Shown: positions 37,801 to 46,169 of the stretch, piece by piece
Layout: each line of letters starts with the position of its first letter
Numbering within the stretch: the stretch's first letter is position 1
DNA from: Aplectana chamaeleonis
Lineage: Eukaryota; Nematoda; Chromadorea; Rhabditida; Cosmocercidae
Length of the DNA: 64,000 nt
Direction of reading: 5' to 3'
Assembly (NCBI GenBank): GCA_029168955.1
Contig: JAPDOI010001369.1
Location: 62,001-126,000 of the forward strand
The notes under the pieces: model-generated
What the model saw: only the letters and a program-made list of their open reading frames with translations
Told to the model about the DNA's origin: nothing
The model's database searches: none
Program-made: the position numbers and the translations under genes

Positions 37801-40384
37801 CAATCCTTTGCAGTTTTGCTTTCTTTTCAGCGAGTAACACAATGTCGTCGGTGTACTTCAGGTCGACAAGGGAGCGTCCTGATGGTGTTAGGATCACATC
37901 CGCAGGAAACTGTTCTGCAACTCTACGCATGATGTCATCAACGGCAAAGTTGAATAGGAAAGGTCCTGCTACAGCTCCTTGCCTTACTCCTGTTCTCACC
38001 TCGAAAGCTGACGTAAATCCGACAGGCGTACGAACTGCTGCTGTTGTTCCTTTGTTCATGTCCTCGATTAACCGAACATACTTTTCCGGGACTCCATCGG
38101 CTCGCAGAGCGTTGAGCAATCGATCACGATGAGGAGAGTCGAACGCGGCTTCAAAGTCCAAAAAAGCAAGCTGTAATGGCTTCGAATACCGCTGCCACGA
38201 TTCAATTACTCTTCTCACGACGAACACTTGGTCGATGGTCGATCTTCCAGGTCGAAAACCGGCTTGCTCATCTCTGGTCGTTCCTTCACGATGTTTGATA
38301 AGTCGCTCGAGAATGATACGTTCTAAAACCTTGTACATGACACGAAGTAGAGAGATTCCTCTGTAGTTCTTAGGATCCGTGACGGATAGCTTCTTGTGAA
38401 GAGGTACGATGATCGCATGTCTCCACGAATCGGGTATCCTTTCGCTTACCCATATGGCACGGATGGTGTTGGTCATTTCACGAATCCCAGACGGAGGAGG
38501 AGCTTTCAGCATTTCAGCAGTGATGTTGTCATCTACACCAGCCTTTCCACTCTTCATTTTCCGGACACAATCCAAAACTTCAGACTCAGTCGGCGGTTCC
38601 TCACTGACATCGTAATGCGCTCTCTGAGCATGCGGGAGCTCAGGTACTGATGGCGCTGGACGATTCAGTAGTGAACTGAAGTAATCCTTCCATATTGGCA
38701 GCGTCGCATCACCAACTGCAACTCCATTGGTAGTGTTTCTTTGGATATAACAGCAATTTCAATTTTTTCTTTGACTAGTCCTTCATAGTAGACGTACGTG
38801 CTTATAGATGTTCTGTACCACAATACGAAAACGATTTTCGCAGTCAACATTGCCTTTACAGAATTTAAATCGGAGTCAAACTAATTCAAAAATATTCTAA
38901 ATGGACTTTCAAAAACCATGTTCGCACAATGGATGATTTTTTCCACGTTAGAGCATGAAAATAATGAACTTAGTAGACTGGAGCTCTTCACAGGTAGTAG
39001 TTGAGAGGGATGCAGTTGTTGAGAGAGATTCATAGTTGACTTTAGCACAGTTTGCTCCTATTCTTGCAACAGTGTTGTTTCGTCATTACAGAAGTTCAAA
39101 GCGAAATCTTCACCAAGGAACAGATAGCAAAGAGATTGCACTAGCGTGCTCTTTTAGGGTTAAATCTACGGCACCAGTCAATTTTAACGATGGTGGTGGT
39201 ATGCGAAGCAGCTTTCCACAAACTGGATTCCGCATTCAATTGGAACTTCATCGGCAAAGACTATGTTAAAGATGGGATTCTGAAAACCCGTTCACACAGC
39301 CGCGAAAAAAAGTAGCGCAGGATAAGACGTCTAAAAATATAGCCGCCTACGAAGCCCGAATCATGTCGAGTCATTCGTCTTTGTTTTCTGGGAAGTCCTA
39401 TCCTTACCACTTTGAGAAACCCACTTCGAAAAGAAAAGAGAACCGTTATTTTATGGACTTTGAAGGTCTCTTTACAATATTATTCTACACTTGCAAGCAA
39501 ATCTCATTTTGGAAAGGTAGTAAGCGAGGTGGGAACCTTTTTTCCATGAAATATAGCATCTACCCACACGATTTTCTCTGGCAATGAGGTCTCAAAATAT
39601 GGCAATCTCACAGATATCCCTTTTTCGGCCCTAAGGCAGCCCTCGCGCAGAAAACCACATTTGTTTTTTTTTCTTCTTCTCAAACCAACCAATGTTTAAA
39701 CCAAGTGGAAATAGTAGGCAGAGCTTGTGACTCCAATGCTGCGTACTCATAATGCTATAGCCTCTTGAAAACCGCTCCGTGGTCTAGAGAGGCGTTTTCC
39801 CAGTCATCTAACACGAGGAACAAAAGCCCCACGAGAGGCTCCGACAAACCGCAGAAATCTCAAATTTAATATTCACTATTCAATAACATCTTTGAGTTCA
39901 GACGTGCGTATTGAAACCTTCTTGTTTTTAAAGAATTTTCGACAGCAGAAAGGCGAGAATTGTGGAACTTAAAAAGTTAAGGGGGCAAACCAATTCAGAC
40001 GTCCAGCTTTCCGACACTTGTGCCTTACACAGAACACTTCGATATTAGGTGTTTTTTTAAACCAATCAACGTGGTACCTATGGATAGTTTTCTTGAGCAA
40101 ATTTGTAAACGTAACGAACTCACACTTGATAACAAGAAAAATAAGAACTAACACGAAACATTCAGAATGCCAGACTTGGCCGGACGAGTTGACTATCTGA
40201 TCCTGAAGGGAGAAGCCATCGTTGCATCTGAATAAACGAAACCTCTTGGTCTGAACTGTTCTAGACTGCAGGGTGAGGTAAATGTCAATATGGTTGAGTG
40301 TTCTTACCTGACACAAACCAGATTCTCAAAGCCATGTGCAAGTTCGCCGTTCACGTGTTGCGATTCCATCCCCGCGCACACCAT
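22642..40384 (-). CDS. unc-97: PINCH/UNC-97 five-LIM-domain adaptor, complete nine-exon gene
   Basis: Nine exons join in frame: 40384-40308, 40227-40153, 31863-31751, 31681-31561, 25949-25797, 25309-25159, 25011-24919, 23064-22940 and 22801-22642. The product is 355 residues from the ATG at 40384, or 350 from an in-frame ATG at 40369; C. elegans UNC-97 is about the same length. Numbered from the second ATG, the LIM domains lie at about 19-71, 80-130, 144-194, 203-253 and 262-313. All zinc ligands are visible (LIM1: C19, C22, H41, C44, C47, C50, C68, D71). A basic, Arg/Ser-rich tail follows. From the family: PINCH binds integrin-linked kinase through LIM1 in the ILK-PINCH-parvin complex at integrin adhesions, in nematodes at muscle dense bodies and M-lines, and UNC-97 also enters nuclei. 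The start is uncertain: the frame stays open upstream of 40384 and an AG immediately precedes that ATG. No AATAAA follows the stop; a CATAAA variant lies about 77 nt downstream. Confidence 0.95.
22940..23064 (-). CDS. unc-97: PINCH exon 8 (LIM5 first part)
   Basis: It encodes [18 protein letters not shown] and [20 protein letters not shown]5 has Cys-Ile-Lys-Cys where other LIMs have His-x2-Cys, as in family members. The donor is GTAATA. Confidence 0.94.
23229..23742. mobile_element. Foldback element in PINCH intron 7, family of 45670-46169
   Basis: GTGGATCGAATCCACACC at 23229 is mirrored by GGTGTGGATTCGATCCAC ending at 23742. The next inner segments (GGAAAAACGCTGCGCGCG, GGCGCGTTAGCC) are mirrored too. 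The loop is AT-rich. Confidence 0.8.
23977..24540. mobile_element. MITE, TTAAAGGCAGTGTTCACG end, in PINCH intron 7
   Basis: Starts TTAAAGGCAGTGTTCACGTT and ends in TTTTTATCGTGAACACTTTT, a degraded inverted copy. It lies inside the GC-AG intron. Confidence 0.7.
24919..25011 (-). CDS. unc-97: PINCH exon 7 (LIM4 second half), GC splice donor
   Basis: The exon is 93 bp, exactly 31 codons, encoding [20 protein letters not shown] and [11 protein letters not shown]. It ends AAG followed by GCAAGT, so the 1.85 kb intron (24918-23065) starts with GC instead of GT. The rest of the donor matches consensus and the acceptor is TTTTTTCAG. Confidence 0.93.
25159..25309 (-). CDS. unc-97: PINCH exon 6 (LIM3 second half, LIM4 first half)
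   Basis: The acceptor is TTTTCAG and the donor is GTAAGT. It encodes [20 protein letters not shown] and [14 protein letters not shown], ending after WHVE in phase 0. Confidence 0.95.
25440..25562. mobile_element. MITE of the GCGACAGTGCATATCA family, in PINCH intron 5
   Basis: Contains TACTTCCAGCGACGCG, GACACTGCATATGAAGGACA and GTCCGTCGCTCCTAGTACG. Related copies are at 30238-30353 and 45226-45352. It nearly fills the short intron between exons 5 and 6. Confidence 0.6.
25797..25949 (-). CDS. unc-97: PINCH exon 5 (end of LIM2, first half of LIM3)
   Basis: The acceptor is TTTGTAG and the donor is GTATGT. It encodes [14 protein letters not shown], then YVCHRCH and [17 protein letters not shown]. 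The 153 bp length fits the phases of both neighbouring exons. Confidence 0.95.
26038..26242. repeat. GC-rich hairpin, 84-bp arms
   Basis: 26038-26121 and 26159-26242 are reverse complements with about one mismatch, separated by a 37-nt loop. The arms start GGGGCGGCATGCATGAACGC. It lies in PINCH intron 4, 89 bp upstream of exon 5. It makes a similar frame open on both strands, which is not evidence for a gene. Confidence 0.93.
26243..28760. other. PINCH intron 4 interior, no exon seen
   Basis: 26245-26275 (GGCCGGATGCATCAACGC) is mirrored near 27762-27780 (GCGTTGATGCATCCGGCCCC) inside a CTGCCCC-rich block (27655-27790). The rest is AT-rich and unassigned. Confidence 0.5.
28765..28860. repeat. 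TTTGCCG repeat, copy 3
   Basis: Contains GGCAATTGCCTTTTGCCG, GCCATTTTTGGGGTT and GCCGTTTGTCGAAATTTT. It belongs to the family also at 18325, 19268 and 30040. Confidence 0.75.
29381..29530. mobile_element. MITE, GAATACACAGAATG ends
   Basis: GAATACACAGAATGGG near 29382 is mirrored by CATTCTGTGTATTC ending near 29530. The interior is GC-rich (GCGACGACGTGAGCGC). It lies in PINCH intron 4. Confidence 0.75.
30038..30118. repeat. TTTGCCG repeat, copy 4
   Basis: Cleanest copy: TTTTGCCGTTTGCCGGCCAT, TTTTTGGGGTTTGCCGTTGC and CGTTTGCCGAAATTTT. Confidence 0.8.
30238..30353. mobile_element. MITE, TAGTGCATACTTC ends
   Basis: TTAGTGCATACTTCCCGCG is mirrored by CGCGCGAAGTATGCACTA. The interior GACAGTGCATATCAGCAATA matches the elements at 25440 and 45226. 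Confidence 0.8.
30781..31256. mobile_element. MITE, TTAAAGGCAGTGTTCACGAT ends, intact
   Basis: TTAAAGGCAGTGTTCACGAT at 30781 is mirrored by ATCGTGAACACTGCCTTTAA ending at 31256. It contains the core GGTGGACGAGTTGTCCGAGG. 476 bp, no ORF of note. Confidence 0.9.
31561..31681 (-). CDS. unc-97: PINCH exon 4 (LIM2 core)
   Basis: The acceptor is CTAG and the donor is GTAGGT. It encodes [20 protein letters not shown] and most of LIM2, and ends inside an Arg codon. A 5.6 kb intron follows. Confidence 0.95.
31751..31863 (-). CDS. unc-97: PINCH exon 3 (LIM1 second half, start of LIM2)
   Basis: The acceptor is TTTTCAG and the donor is GTAAGT from 31750. It encodes [11 protein letters not shown], then GRKYCEHD and APCCGKC, so it closes LIM1 and opens LIM2. 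The next intron is only 69 bp (31682-31750). Confidence 0.95.
31870..32745. other. PINCH intron 2 interior, no exon seen
   Basis: Unassigned sequence, with a poly-C run near 31961-31970. A 96-codon plus-strand frame (32552-32842) overlaps the MITE at 32746 and has no domain. Confidence 0.4.
32746..32850. mobile_element. 105-bp palindromic MITE
   Basis: CTGTTGCATCACGCAA at 32746 is mirrored by TTGCGTGATGCAACAG ending at 32850, with inner AATCGTGCTGGGA/TCCCAGCACGATT. Confidence 0.9.
32851..33497. other. PINCH intron 2 interior, nothing recognised
   Basis: Unassigned AT-rich sequence. Confidence 0.4.
33498..33990. mobile_element. MITE, TTAAAGGCAGTGTTCACGAT, subfamily 2
   Basis: Starts TTAAAGGCAGTGTTCACGAT and ends CGCGAACACTGCCTTTGAA. 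Its interior (TTTAAGATTATTCCCTGTAT, GGACAACTAGTCCATGG) matches 49237-49727. Confidence 0.85.
34285..34762. mobile_element. MITE, core shared with 30781
   Basis: Starts TTAAAGGCACAGCCCAACTT and ends GCGAACACTGATTTCAA. The interior aligns closely with 30781-31256 (CTGGGAACGGAGTTATGGTC, GGACGAGTTGTCCGAGGC). Confidence 0.85.
34763..36334. other. PINCH intron 2 interior, dispersed repeats
   Basis: Holds a widespread GCTGAACACGAATATGAGGT repeat word at about 35722 (also near 46215) and a tRNA-like segment at 35565-35640. No exon was found. Confidence 0.5.
35565..35640 (-). other. tRNA-like / SINE-like segment (doubtful)
   Basis: On the minus strand TAGCCCAGTGAGAG resembles a pol III A box, and GGTTCAAATC about 45 nt later resembles a B box. 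A full cloverleaf could not be drawn because the T stem pairs poorly. It is at best a degraded tRNA or tRNA-derived SINE. Confidence 0.25.
36376..36621 (-). pseudogene. C-terminal end of the RTE ORF, separated by an insertion
   Basis: After the foldback insertion the reading resumes with [19 protein letters not shown], then [13 protein letters not shown] and DREKWTRLT, the Trp/Arg-rich C-terminus typical of nematode RTE-like polyproteins. It ends at a stop near 36376. It belongs to the reverse transcriptase relic at 37217-38740. Confidence 0.8.
36622..37216. mobile_element. Foldback/MITE inserted in the RTE ORF
   Basis: The ends are inverted copies: GTCGTTTATACTTCCGCCG near 36625 and CGGCGGAAGTATAAACGAC near 37195-37213. 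The insert is about 595 bp and separates RTE codons that would otherwise be adjacent. TAAG flanks both sides as a possible target duplication. The same termini recur at 61.55-61.83 kb. Confidence 0.8.
37337..38740 (-). pseudogene. RTE reverse transcriptase fragment
   Basis: The frame is open from about 38740 to 37337, with the first ATG at 38575 giving 412 residues. Numbered from that ATG, polymerase motifs appear in order: NYRGISLL near 70, [11 protein letters not shown] near 106, FLDFEAAFD 138-146 with its metal-binding Asp, GVRQG 196-200 followed by GPFLFN, and YTDD 241-244, the YxDD catalytic box. These are standard for the RTE clade. The frame then shifts near 37430: the expected continuation ([11 protein letters not shown]..., then [18 protein letters not shown]) is read in another frame down to 37217. 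The catalytic core looks intact, but the ORF is broken, lacks an endonuclease, and so is dead as an autonomous element. Confidence 0.9.
38746..39654. other. PINCH intron 2 interior, nothing recognised
   Basis: Only a stray TTGCCTTTA terminus-like word (38849-38858) was noted. Confidence 0.4.
39655..40020 (+). repeat. Dispersed repeat, copy B
   Basis: Matches 7600-7985 (CTCATAATGCTATAGCCTC, CATCTAACACGAGGAAC, TTTTCGACAGCAGAAAGGC). It lies in PINCH intron 2, just downstream of exon 2. Confidence 0.8.
40153..40227 (-). CDS. unc-97: PINCH exon 2 (LIM1, first half)
   Basis: The acceptor is TTTATTCAG just above 40227 and the donor is GTTAGT from 40152. The exon encodes RCNDGF through WHSECF, the first zinc finger of LIM1. 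It ends in the middle of a Val codon that exon 3 completes 8.3 kb away. Confidence 0.93.
40308..40384 (-). CDS. unc-97: PINCH exon 1 (start, first zinc pair of LIM1)
   Basis: The exon encodes the short N-terminus and ends in Val-Cys-Val plus AG, followed by a consensus GTAAGA donor at 40307. Joining to exon 2 restores an Arg codon and creates the C-x2-C pair that opens LIM1. Two in-frame ATGs (40384, 40369) could start translation. The following intron is only 80 bp. Confidence 0.85.
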
Positions 40385-40729
40385 CTGTCTAATTGGGAAA
40401 CGAATCGGGCAAATGTTTCTTTTACGAAAAACGGAGATTCAATGGAAAAACGAGAGAGCAAGCGAGAAAACTATGAAGATGACGAATCGATGGCCATACA
40501 ATTGATATCAGCAGACGCTACTGCTAGCATCGTAGAACGGCTGCTGTAATGGACAGCTGAGCTCGGGAACAATGCGTGGGTAGGCAGACACTCTACTCTC
40601 AAGCCAAGGGTTAAAGATGGACAAGTACTCTTTACGTCCTCAAGAAACAGCGAGAGCACGGAGAGTCCAGCAAAAACAGGAAAACTAGAAAATAACTGCT
40701 GAAAATGAAGGATGGGGTAACAAGAAGGT

Positions 40730-41725
40730 CTAACAATGAAAGTGTTTATGGCGGTAAACGCATCTGCAAAAACGACTTGCATTGTTAGTATCTCTTGGGC
40801 CTCCATAGCAAAACTGCGCAGTACCCCGCCCCGAGCTGCTTTTTGTACTTTTTGTGTCTTCCGAAATGCGCATTAATCTTCGGAAAATCCTGAGGCGGAC
40901 CTCAGAATTGTGTTCAGCGCCCAAAACTACCCTGAGCAAAGTTTGGGTGAAGGCACATTTCCCAAACTTTTTACAGACTGATAGCGTTTTGGAAGCGTTT
41001 TAGAAAAATGTTCCAGATTTGACTTAAAATCCTCCCAGGTGGATTATTCGGGCGCTGATCGCGAATCTGGGGTTTATCTGCCAATTTTCCAAGGTTTTCG
41101 ACTGAATTCGTTCAAAGCCTCCGATCGGGGGAAAAATTTGAAGACAAAACGTGACTTTTGACAAATTGCGGAACGCTACAATAGAAATGGCTCAAAATGT
41201 TTCTCTGCGAGTTATTTTGAGTGCTAAACACAAATCTGGGGTCCGTTTTTCGATTTTTGACAGATTACGGTGGGCATACGGTAGTTTGGTCGAAGTCTCA
41301 GATTTGACTCAAAATTTGCATACGAAGGGGTAATTCGGGGTGGTGATTACGAATTGAACGTCCGATTGTCGATTTTCTGAATACTAAGGTAGGTTTTGTC
41401 GCCTGAAAGACACGGTACCTACCGTACCCTACAGTAAACTTCAAAATTTCGACAAACGGACCCTAGATTCGTATTCACCGCCCTAGATTACCCCGCACAT
41501 ACCAGTTTTGAGCAAAATCCGAGAACATTTTTTGAACCACCCAAAAAAAATGTCTCATGGGTACCCTTACCTTTTCGCTAAGCTTGAAAAACGCTCATAA
41601 ACTCTTGAAACCAGCAGCTCGGGACGGGATAGTGGGCAGTTTTACTATTGAGGCACAAGAGATAGTAACAATACTAGTCGTTTTCGCAGATGCGTTCACC
41701 ACTAAAAAACACTTCCGTTGTGAGA
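40730..41725. repeat. Inverted repeat pair (about 85 bp) around a degenerate repeat block
   Basis: 40735-40810 and 41640-41720 are inverted relatives: the shared words are CGCAGATGCGTT against AACGCATCTGC, and CACAAGAGATA against TATCTCTTGGG. Between them, AATCTGGGGT and GATTTGACTCAAAAT recur at roughly 150-200 bp spacing. Confidence 0.6.
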
Positions 41726-42547
41726 TACATACATAGATGGTCTGATGCACTTTTTTTAAAAAAGGCGGCATTCTTCGTGAAGCGCTTACAATCATTTATC
41801 AACGCACTTAGATATTATGCCACTAGCGAACTGTCAAGGCTTTCGATGGTAAGGAAGAGAACGCTTCTATACAGCTCACTTCTCCCAGGATCTTTCAGCA
41901 AATACTACCCACAACACTTAAAAACAATTTCATTCCTTAATATCATCACCAAACTCATCGGTTGCGTACATGAATGCGTCATGCTAGCTTTGGGGCATTG
42001 ATGTCGAAAAGAGATGGGAAAAGGTTCATATCGGCAGGATTTGGCCACCTTTTCAGATGGGCTGCAGTTTTAGGAACTTGAATGAATTTTAACCTCTACG
42101 ACTCTTCGCAAGCAGTCCACAAGCAATATTCGAGAGTTGTCACTGAATTGCCTCCCTAGTACGAGTCAATTGCCTTCCTAGTACGAATCAGGACACGGTG
42201 AATCAATGGAAGCGAGAATTTTCCACCCTTTTTCCGCATTCGAGGCAAGAAATTCCGTAGTTTATGCAGATGATGTAGTGAGAATTTCACCAACTGGAGC
42301 TAAAAACTCCATAGTTTACGGGGATTCTCACGAGAAAATCGAGCTCCTTTGTTCGCATTTAGCTGACATTAATACTTTGTTTTTTTGTAAACAGAGTTGT
42401 TTCGGTATACTCTTAAACTACTTTATTAGTTGCTGTGCACGTCGCAGAATTTTGACCAGGCATAACGGGAAATTTCACTTTCTATGGGAGGCGCTGTGCA
42501 TTTGTGCACGAATTGGCATATTTGTGCCTTAATTACTTAATTTTAGT
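41726..42547. other. No gene seen
   Basis: A short direct repeat, TTGCCTCCCTAGTACGA and TTGCCTTCCTAGTACGA, lies at about 42149-42187. Confidence 0.45.
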
Positions 42548-42549
42548 GC

Positions 42550-42985
42550 GTTTTTCGTCGCGGAATCGCAATAAAAACGATTGTTTGGTTCTTTCTATGA
42601 AAGTGTAGATTTGGCCATCATAAAAATGAAAATAAGCGAAAAGTTGCAAAAAAACGCACGAAAACAAGTTAGAGCGGCTAACTGCTTGGTGTCCGCCCCA
42701 CCCCCATACTAAAGATATTTTTATAACTGCTTGTTTTGTTGTCTTTTGCTTTGGTCCTGAAGTAGTCAGTAGTCTTTTAAAGTGGCCGGAAATTACTTTA
42801 GGAGCGAAATAAAAGGCGGCAAAGGAGGCATGCATAGAAATCTCGCTAATTGTGGGCGGGCGTACACCAAGCAATAACTTGTTCGTGGGCGTGTTTTCTG
42901 CAATTTTTCAATTATTTTCACTTTACTGATGGCCAGATCTACCTTCTAGTGAGGAGAGCACAACAACCGTTTTTATCGCGGAGCA
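42550..42985. mobile_element. Foldback MITE, TCGCGATAAAAACG-type ends
   Basis: Left TCGCAATAAAAACGATTGTT and right ACAACCGTTTTTATCGCGGA are inverted, followed inward by TTTGGCCATCAT and ATGGCCAGATC. Fragments recur at 2713-2900 and 4100-4215. Confidence 0.75.
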
Positions 42986-43182
42986 GGTCTTTAGGAAATT
43001 TTAGACCTTTGAGTGGAACTATGTATTATGTCGCCACCCATCGCTCAGAATAAGTCTACCACCCCAGCAATCTCAGAGGCAGAAAAGGAAGAAAATTGAT
43101 AGGTAGTTAATAAACTAACTACTATTGATATAGTTAGAGAATAGTTAACCTCCAAATTAATAACGGGGACTATATAACGTCG

Positions 43183-43318
43183 GCATGGATCCTGAAGAGA
43201 CTTCGCGTTCACTGTTGAAAGTTGGCGCAAACTCGGTGCCATATGCTATAACATAGGTGCACCGAGTTTGCGCCAACCTCCAACGCGGAACGCAAAGTCT
43301 CCTCAGGATCCATGCCAA
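43183..43318. mobile_element. 136-bp palindromic MITE
   Basis: TTGGCGCAAACTCGGTGC is mirrored by GCACCGAGTTTGCGCCAA, and GGCATGGATCCTGAAGAGAC by GTCTCCTCAGGATCCATGCC. A diverged relative is near 60232-60345. Confidence 0.9.
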
Positions 43319-43320
43319 TG

Positions 43321-43535
43321 TTATGTGTAGGTGAGGATAGAGGATGTTTTCCAACAGAAAAAGAAACCAAGCAGATTGGCGAGCAAAGCCTGATGTAACA
43401 CGGCAATGGAGGAGTTAAGGCGGATCAATGCGAGGGAGAGATATGCATTTTCGATGAGGAGACAATCGATGATCGCTTCTCTGGCTGCAGACCCTGAGGG
43501 TTCAAATTCGCGCTCCTTCAGTGAGCAACAATGAA
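43321..43535 (-). CDS. Possible terminal exon, unknown protein (doubtful)
   Basis: A minus-strand frame reads EREFEPSGSAAREAIIDCLL, then ENAYLSLALIRLNSSIAVLH and QALLANLLGFFFCWK to a stop at 43321, next to the MITE at 43183-43318. Its helical, Leu/Ala-rich composition looks more protein-like than the surrounding frames, but the upstream acceptor is weak (TGAAG) and I recognise no family. It may be a chance frame. Confidence 0.2.
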
Positions 43536-43539
43536 AGTG

Positions 43540-45040
43540 TATAAGAATCGTTCTATTCGACAATTGAAATTAATTTTCCGTATATAAGGATCGTACAGAA
43601 GCGATAATATGTACCATGAAGTTGGATAAAAATCTGTAGAAACAAATCGCGAGAATATGAGAAGAAAAGAATTACTTCATAATGATTGATGATTCGTGAC
43701 TTGAATAGTAGCGCAAAGAAAACAAAAAAGAGGTAGATTTCCCACAGAAATGTGAAAATCAAAAATTTAGAGAAGGGGAGAGAAAGGAAGAAGGCCCGCA
43801 TCACATTGTTGTACTGGAATCAATGCGGTCCCGGATTTTGCAGCTGTTTAGCCGCCTGCAAATGAGCCCAATAACCTTCCGATTTCGAATTCCGGGCTTT
43901 GACGCTTTAAAGGAACCGATAGTGCTAATGCGCTAAATCCCATGAGAACAAAAGGCAAATCTAGCCTGGTTCAGCTTGAATGAACGACTGAGGGGACAAA
44001 TCTAACCCAAAATCAGGCATTGCACATAACATCAAACATAGAAAGAGCTATGGATCATCAGCATCAATGGTTACGGCCCTCGTCTTCTTATAATGAGTGT
44101 TTCTGACGCGTTTTTTACCATTTCTTCCTTATCTCAGGTCTTCCGGGACAACAAGCATTCGTTTGAGTGAATAATATCAACGAAGAAAATGATCGTGAAT
44201 GCCTTGATTCAGGCTCGCCGGTGTTTGGCATACTAGGTATCGGAAAGGACTAGCAATCAGAAAGTTAGCTGATATCACAAATGCTCACAACTGCGTTTGA
44301 CCAAGACAGAACGGAAACAGACATAATCTAAAGATGATGAGGAATGAGATGCAGACTTTCATTTTGCAAGCCTCTGTCAGTGAATAGAGAAAATGTCATC
44401 GAAACACTTTCAATGTTGGAAGATATGTTTATTGATTGCTCTGAAATGATAAATCGCAACAGCGTTCACCGCGAGGAAAACCGGATCTGGTGATTCTCAC
44501 AAGTGCACTTTGCCCCGCCACTTGGAGACCAGAGAATTCGCCTTTCCGAGTCAACCTCTTTTCTCTGAGATCACGAGACAGTTTGACTTTACCTACGTGA
44601 TTAGGACTACGTTACTGCAGCACAGCTCGTGCGAACGAACTCGCCTAGTGGAAGTGCCTGATTCTTCACCTGGTGTAGCTGCAAAATTCACTCAGAACAT
44701 CCTATCATGAACGTTTCACTATGGGAACTTCTCTTGAAACAAAACTCACAAAAAGTGGTTAATTCAAGCGAAATGAGGGTTTCGAGGACCAATTTTCGGC
44801 GTGGAGTTCGAATTCTCACATCAAGGCTATGAAACTTTTCTCTAAACGGAGTTATGAGCGTTCTTAGTGGCCCATTGGTAGGCGCGCTCTAACATGTAAT
44901 CCGTGAACCTTCGGAGCCTTCTGGGATGAACCGATAATATTTCTACACCATGAATCACCCACTGTGTGTTTTTACGCAGGATTATGTAGCTATGATGAAC
45001 GAAATGAAGCGCCGTCATATACCAAATCGAGGCCGCTCCT
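43540..45040. other. No gene seen
   Basis: Unassigned sequence. Near 44805 GAGTTCGAATTCTCACATC resembles a widespread repeat word also near 46517. Confidence 0.4.
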
Positions 45041-45046
45041 ACTAGC

Positions 45047-45115
45047 TTGTTGGCGCAGTGACAATGTGCGCTGCAGTGAAAATGAGATCACGGGTTCGGA
45101 CCCATCCCGCACTCG
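45047..45115 (+). other. tRNA-derived-like segment (doubtful)
   Basis: TGTTGGCGCAGTGACAA has A-box character and GGGTTCGGACCC has B-box character about 45 nt later. No complete cloverleaf was seen. It may be a SINE head or a degraded tRNA. Confidence 0.25.
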
Positions 45116-45225
45116 ATCCCATTGCACTCTTATAAAATACTCATATTCCTCACCTAAAGCCTTGAAAAGCAGCAGTCTTATCATGCGAGAGCTTCTTGTG
45201 GAAAAGAGCAACGTTTCAATCGTTA

Positions 45226-45352
45226 GGCCGGGATCATACTCCACGCGACCAGCGACAGCGACAGTGCACATCAGGCATATCGATTTCCGGTCTATATGGA
45301 TGGTAAACAATGCGTCGCATCGCTCCTCGCTAGAGGTATGATCCCGGCCCTA
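45226..45352. mobile_element. MITE, GGGATCATAC ends
   Basis: GGCCGGGATCATACTCC is mirrored by GGTATGATCCCGGCC. The interior GACAGTGCACATCAGGCATA relates it to 30238 and 25440. Confidence 0.85.
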
Positions 45353-45669
45353 ACGTTTGAACCAGGCGGCTGGTTGTCAACGGGAAAATAATTGGACTTG
45401 CAGCAAACTTGTTGCTATAAAGTTTGTTCTACGTGCACATGCTGCAACTACACACAAAATTTTCATAAGTAAAGGATCTTCTCATGGTGAGAAGAACGAA
45501 TGAAGTGGACTTCCGAACAGCCATTAAAATAATCGAACTGTAAGAAACGATTCATGTGATCGGACTCACTCATGTGCCACCAACACAAAAGTTCTCAGAA
45601 ACTTTTCTTGTCGGAGAACTGCGCTGGGTTGTAGTAGCTAAAATGCTGTAGTCCTAACGTGACCTACGG

Positions 45670-46169
45670 AAATCGACCACTTTTGAAACAAGACCTCAAA
45701 ATCGTGGTCAGTGCGTCAAGTAATCCCGCTAGACGACGTTTCAGCGGGCAACGTTTTCGACTTTCACAGACCCATGGTGGGTAGTGGTGGCATGTTGATC
45801 GAATCCACACCCCGGGTGTGGCTATGGAGCAGCTCGCCTGGCACACGCGCTGCGCACAACGGAAAAACGCTGCGCGCGTCGTCGTCCTTGAAGCGCGTTA
45901 ATCGAGCGCTAACTAGTTTTTTTTCAGAGCCCAGGTTAACGCGCCCCAAGCATGACGACGCGCACAGCGTTTTTCCGCTGCGCGCGGTGCATGTGCCAGC
46001 GGAACTGCTCCGTAGCCTCACCCGCGGTGTGGATTCGATCAACATGCCACCACTACCCACCATGGGTCTGTGAAAGTCGAAAACGTTTCCCGCTGAAACG
46101 TCGTCTAGGGAGATTACTTGACGCACTGACCACGATTTTGAGGTCCTTTTTCAAAACTCTGGTCGATTT
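45670..46169. mobile_element. 500-bp palindromic element, arms about 230 bp
   Basis: AAATCGACCACTTTTGAAAC at 45670 is mirrored at 46169. Inner segments such as GTCAGTGCGTCAAG and GGTGGCATGTTGATCGAATC are mirrored too. The palindrome yields two nearly identical 120-codon frames on opposite strands (45711-46073 and 45764-46126), a symmetry effect. The family also occurs at 23229-23742. Confidence 0.9.

Larger units (their letters stand above)
36335..38745 (-). mobile_element. 5'-truncated RTE-type non-LTR retrotransposon in PINCH intron 2
   Basis: The relic lies in the 8.3 kb intron between PINCH exons 2 and 3, on the same strand as the gene. It keeps the reverse transcriptase and C-terminal region. 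Recognisable coding ends upstream near 38740, and no apurinic endonuclease domain precedes it, as expected of 5' truncation during target-primed insertion. A foldback element splits the C-terminal region at 36622-37216. The retrotransposon ends are estimated from where coding similarity stops. Confidence 0.85.

Noticed and set aside
36376..38740. Functional reverse transcriptase gene
   Set aside because: The catalytic box is intact, but the frame is shifted near 37430, split by a MITE, and lacks the endonuclease.
40298..40549. Plus-strand frame overlapping PINCH exon 1
   Set aside because: Antisense shadow of the exon, with no domain.
45711..46126. Pair of 120-codon frames on opposite strands
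   Set aside because: They mirror each other because the locus is a palindrome; no domain or splice context.
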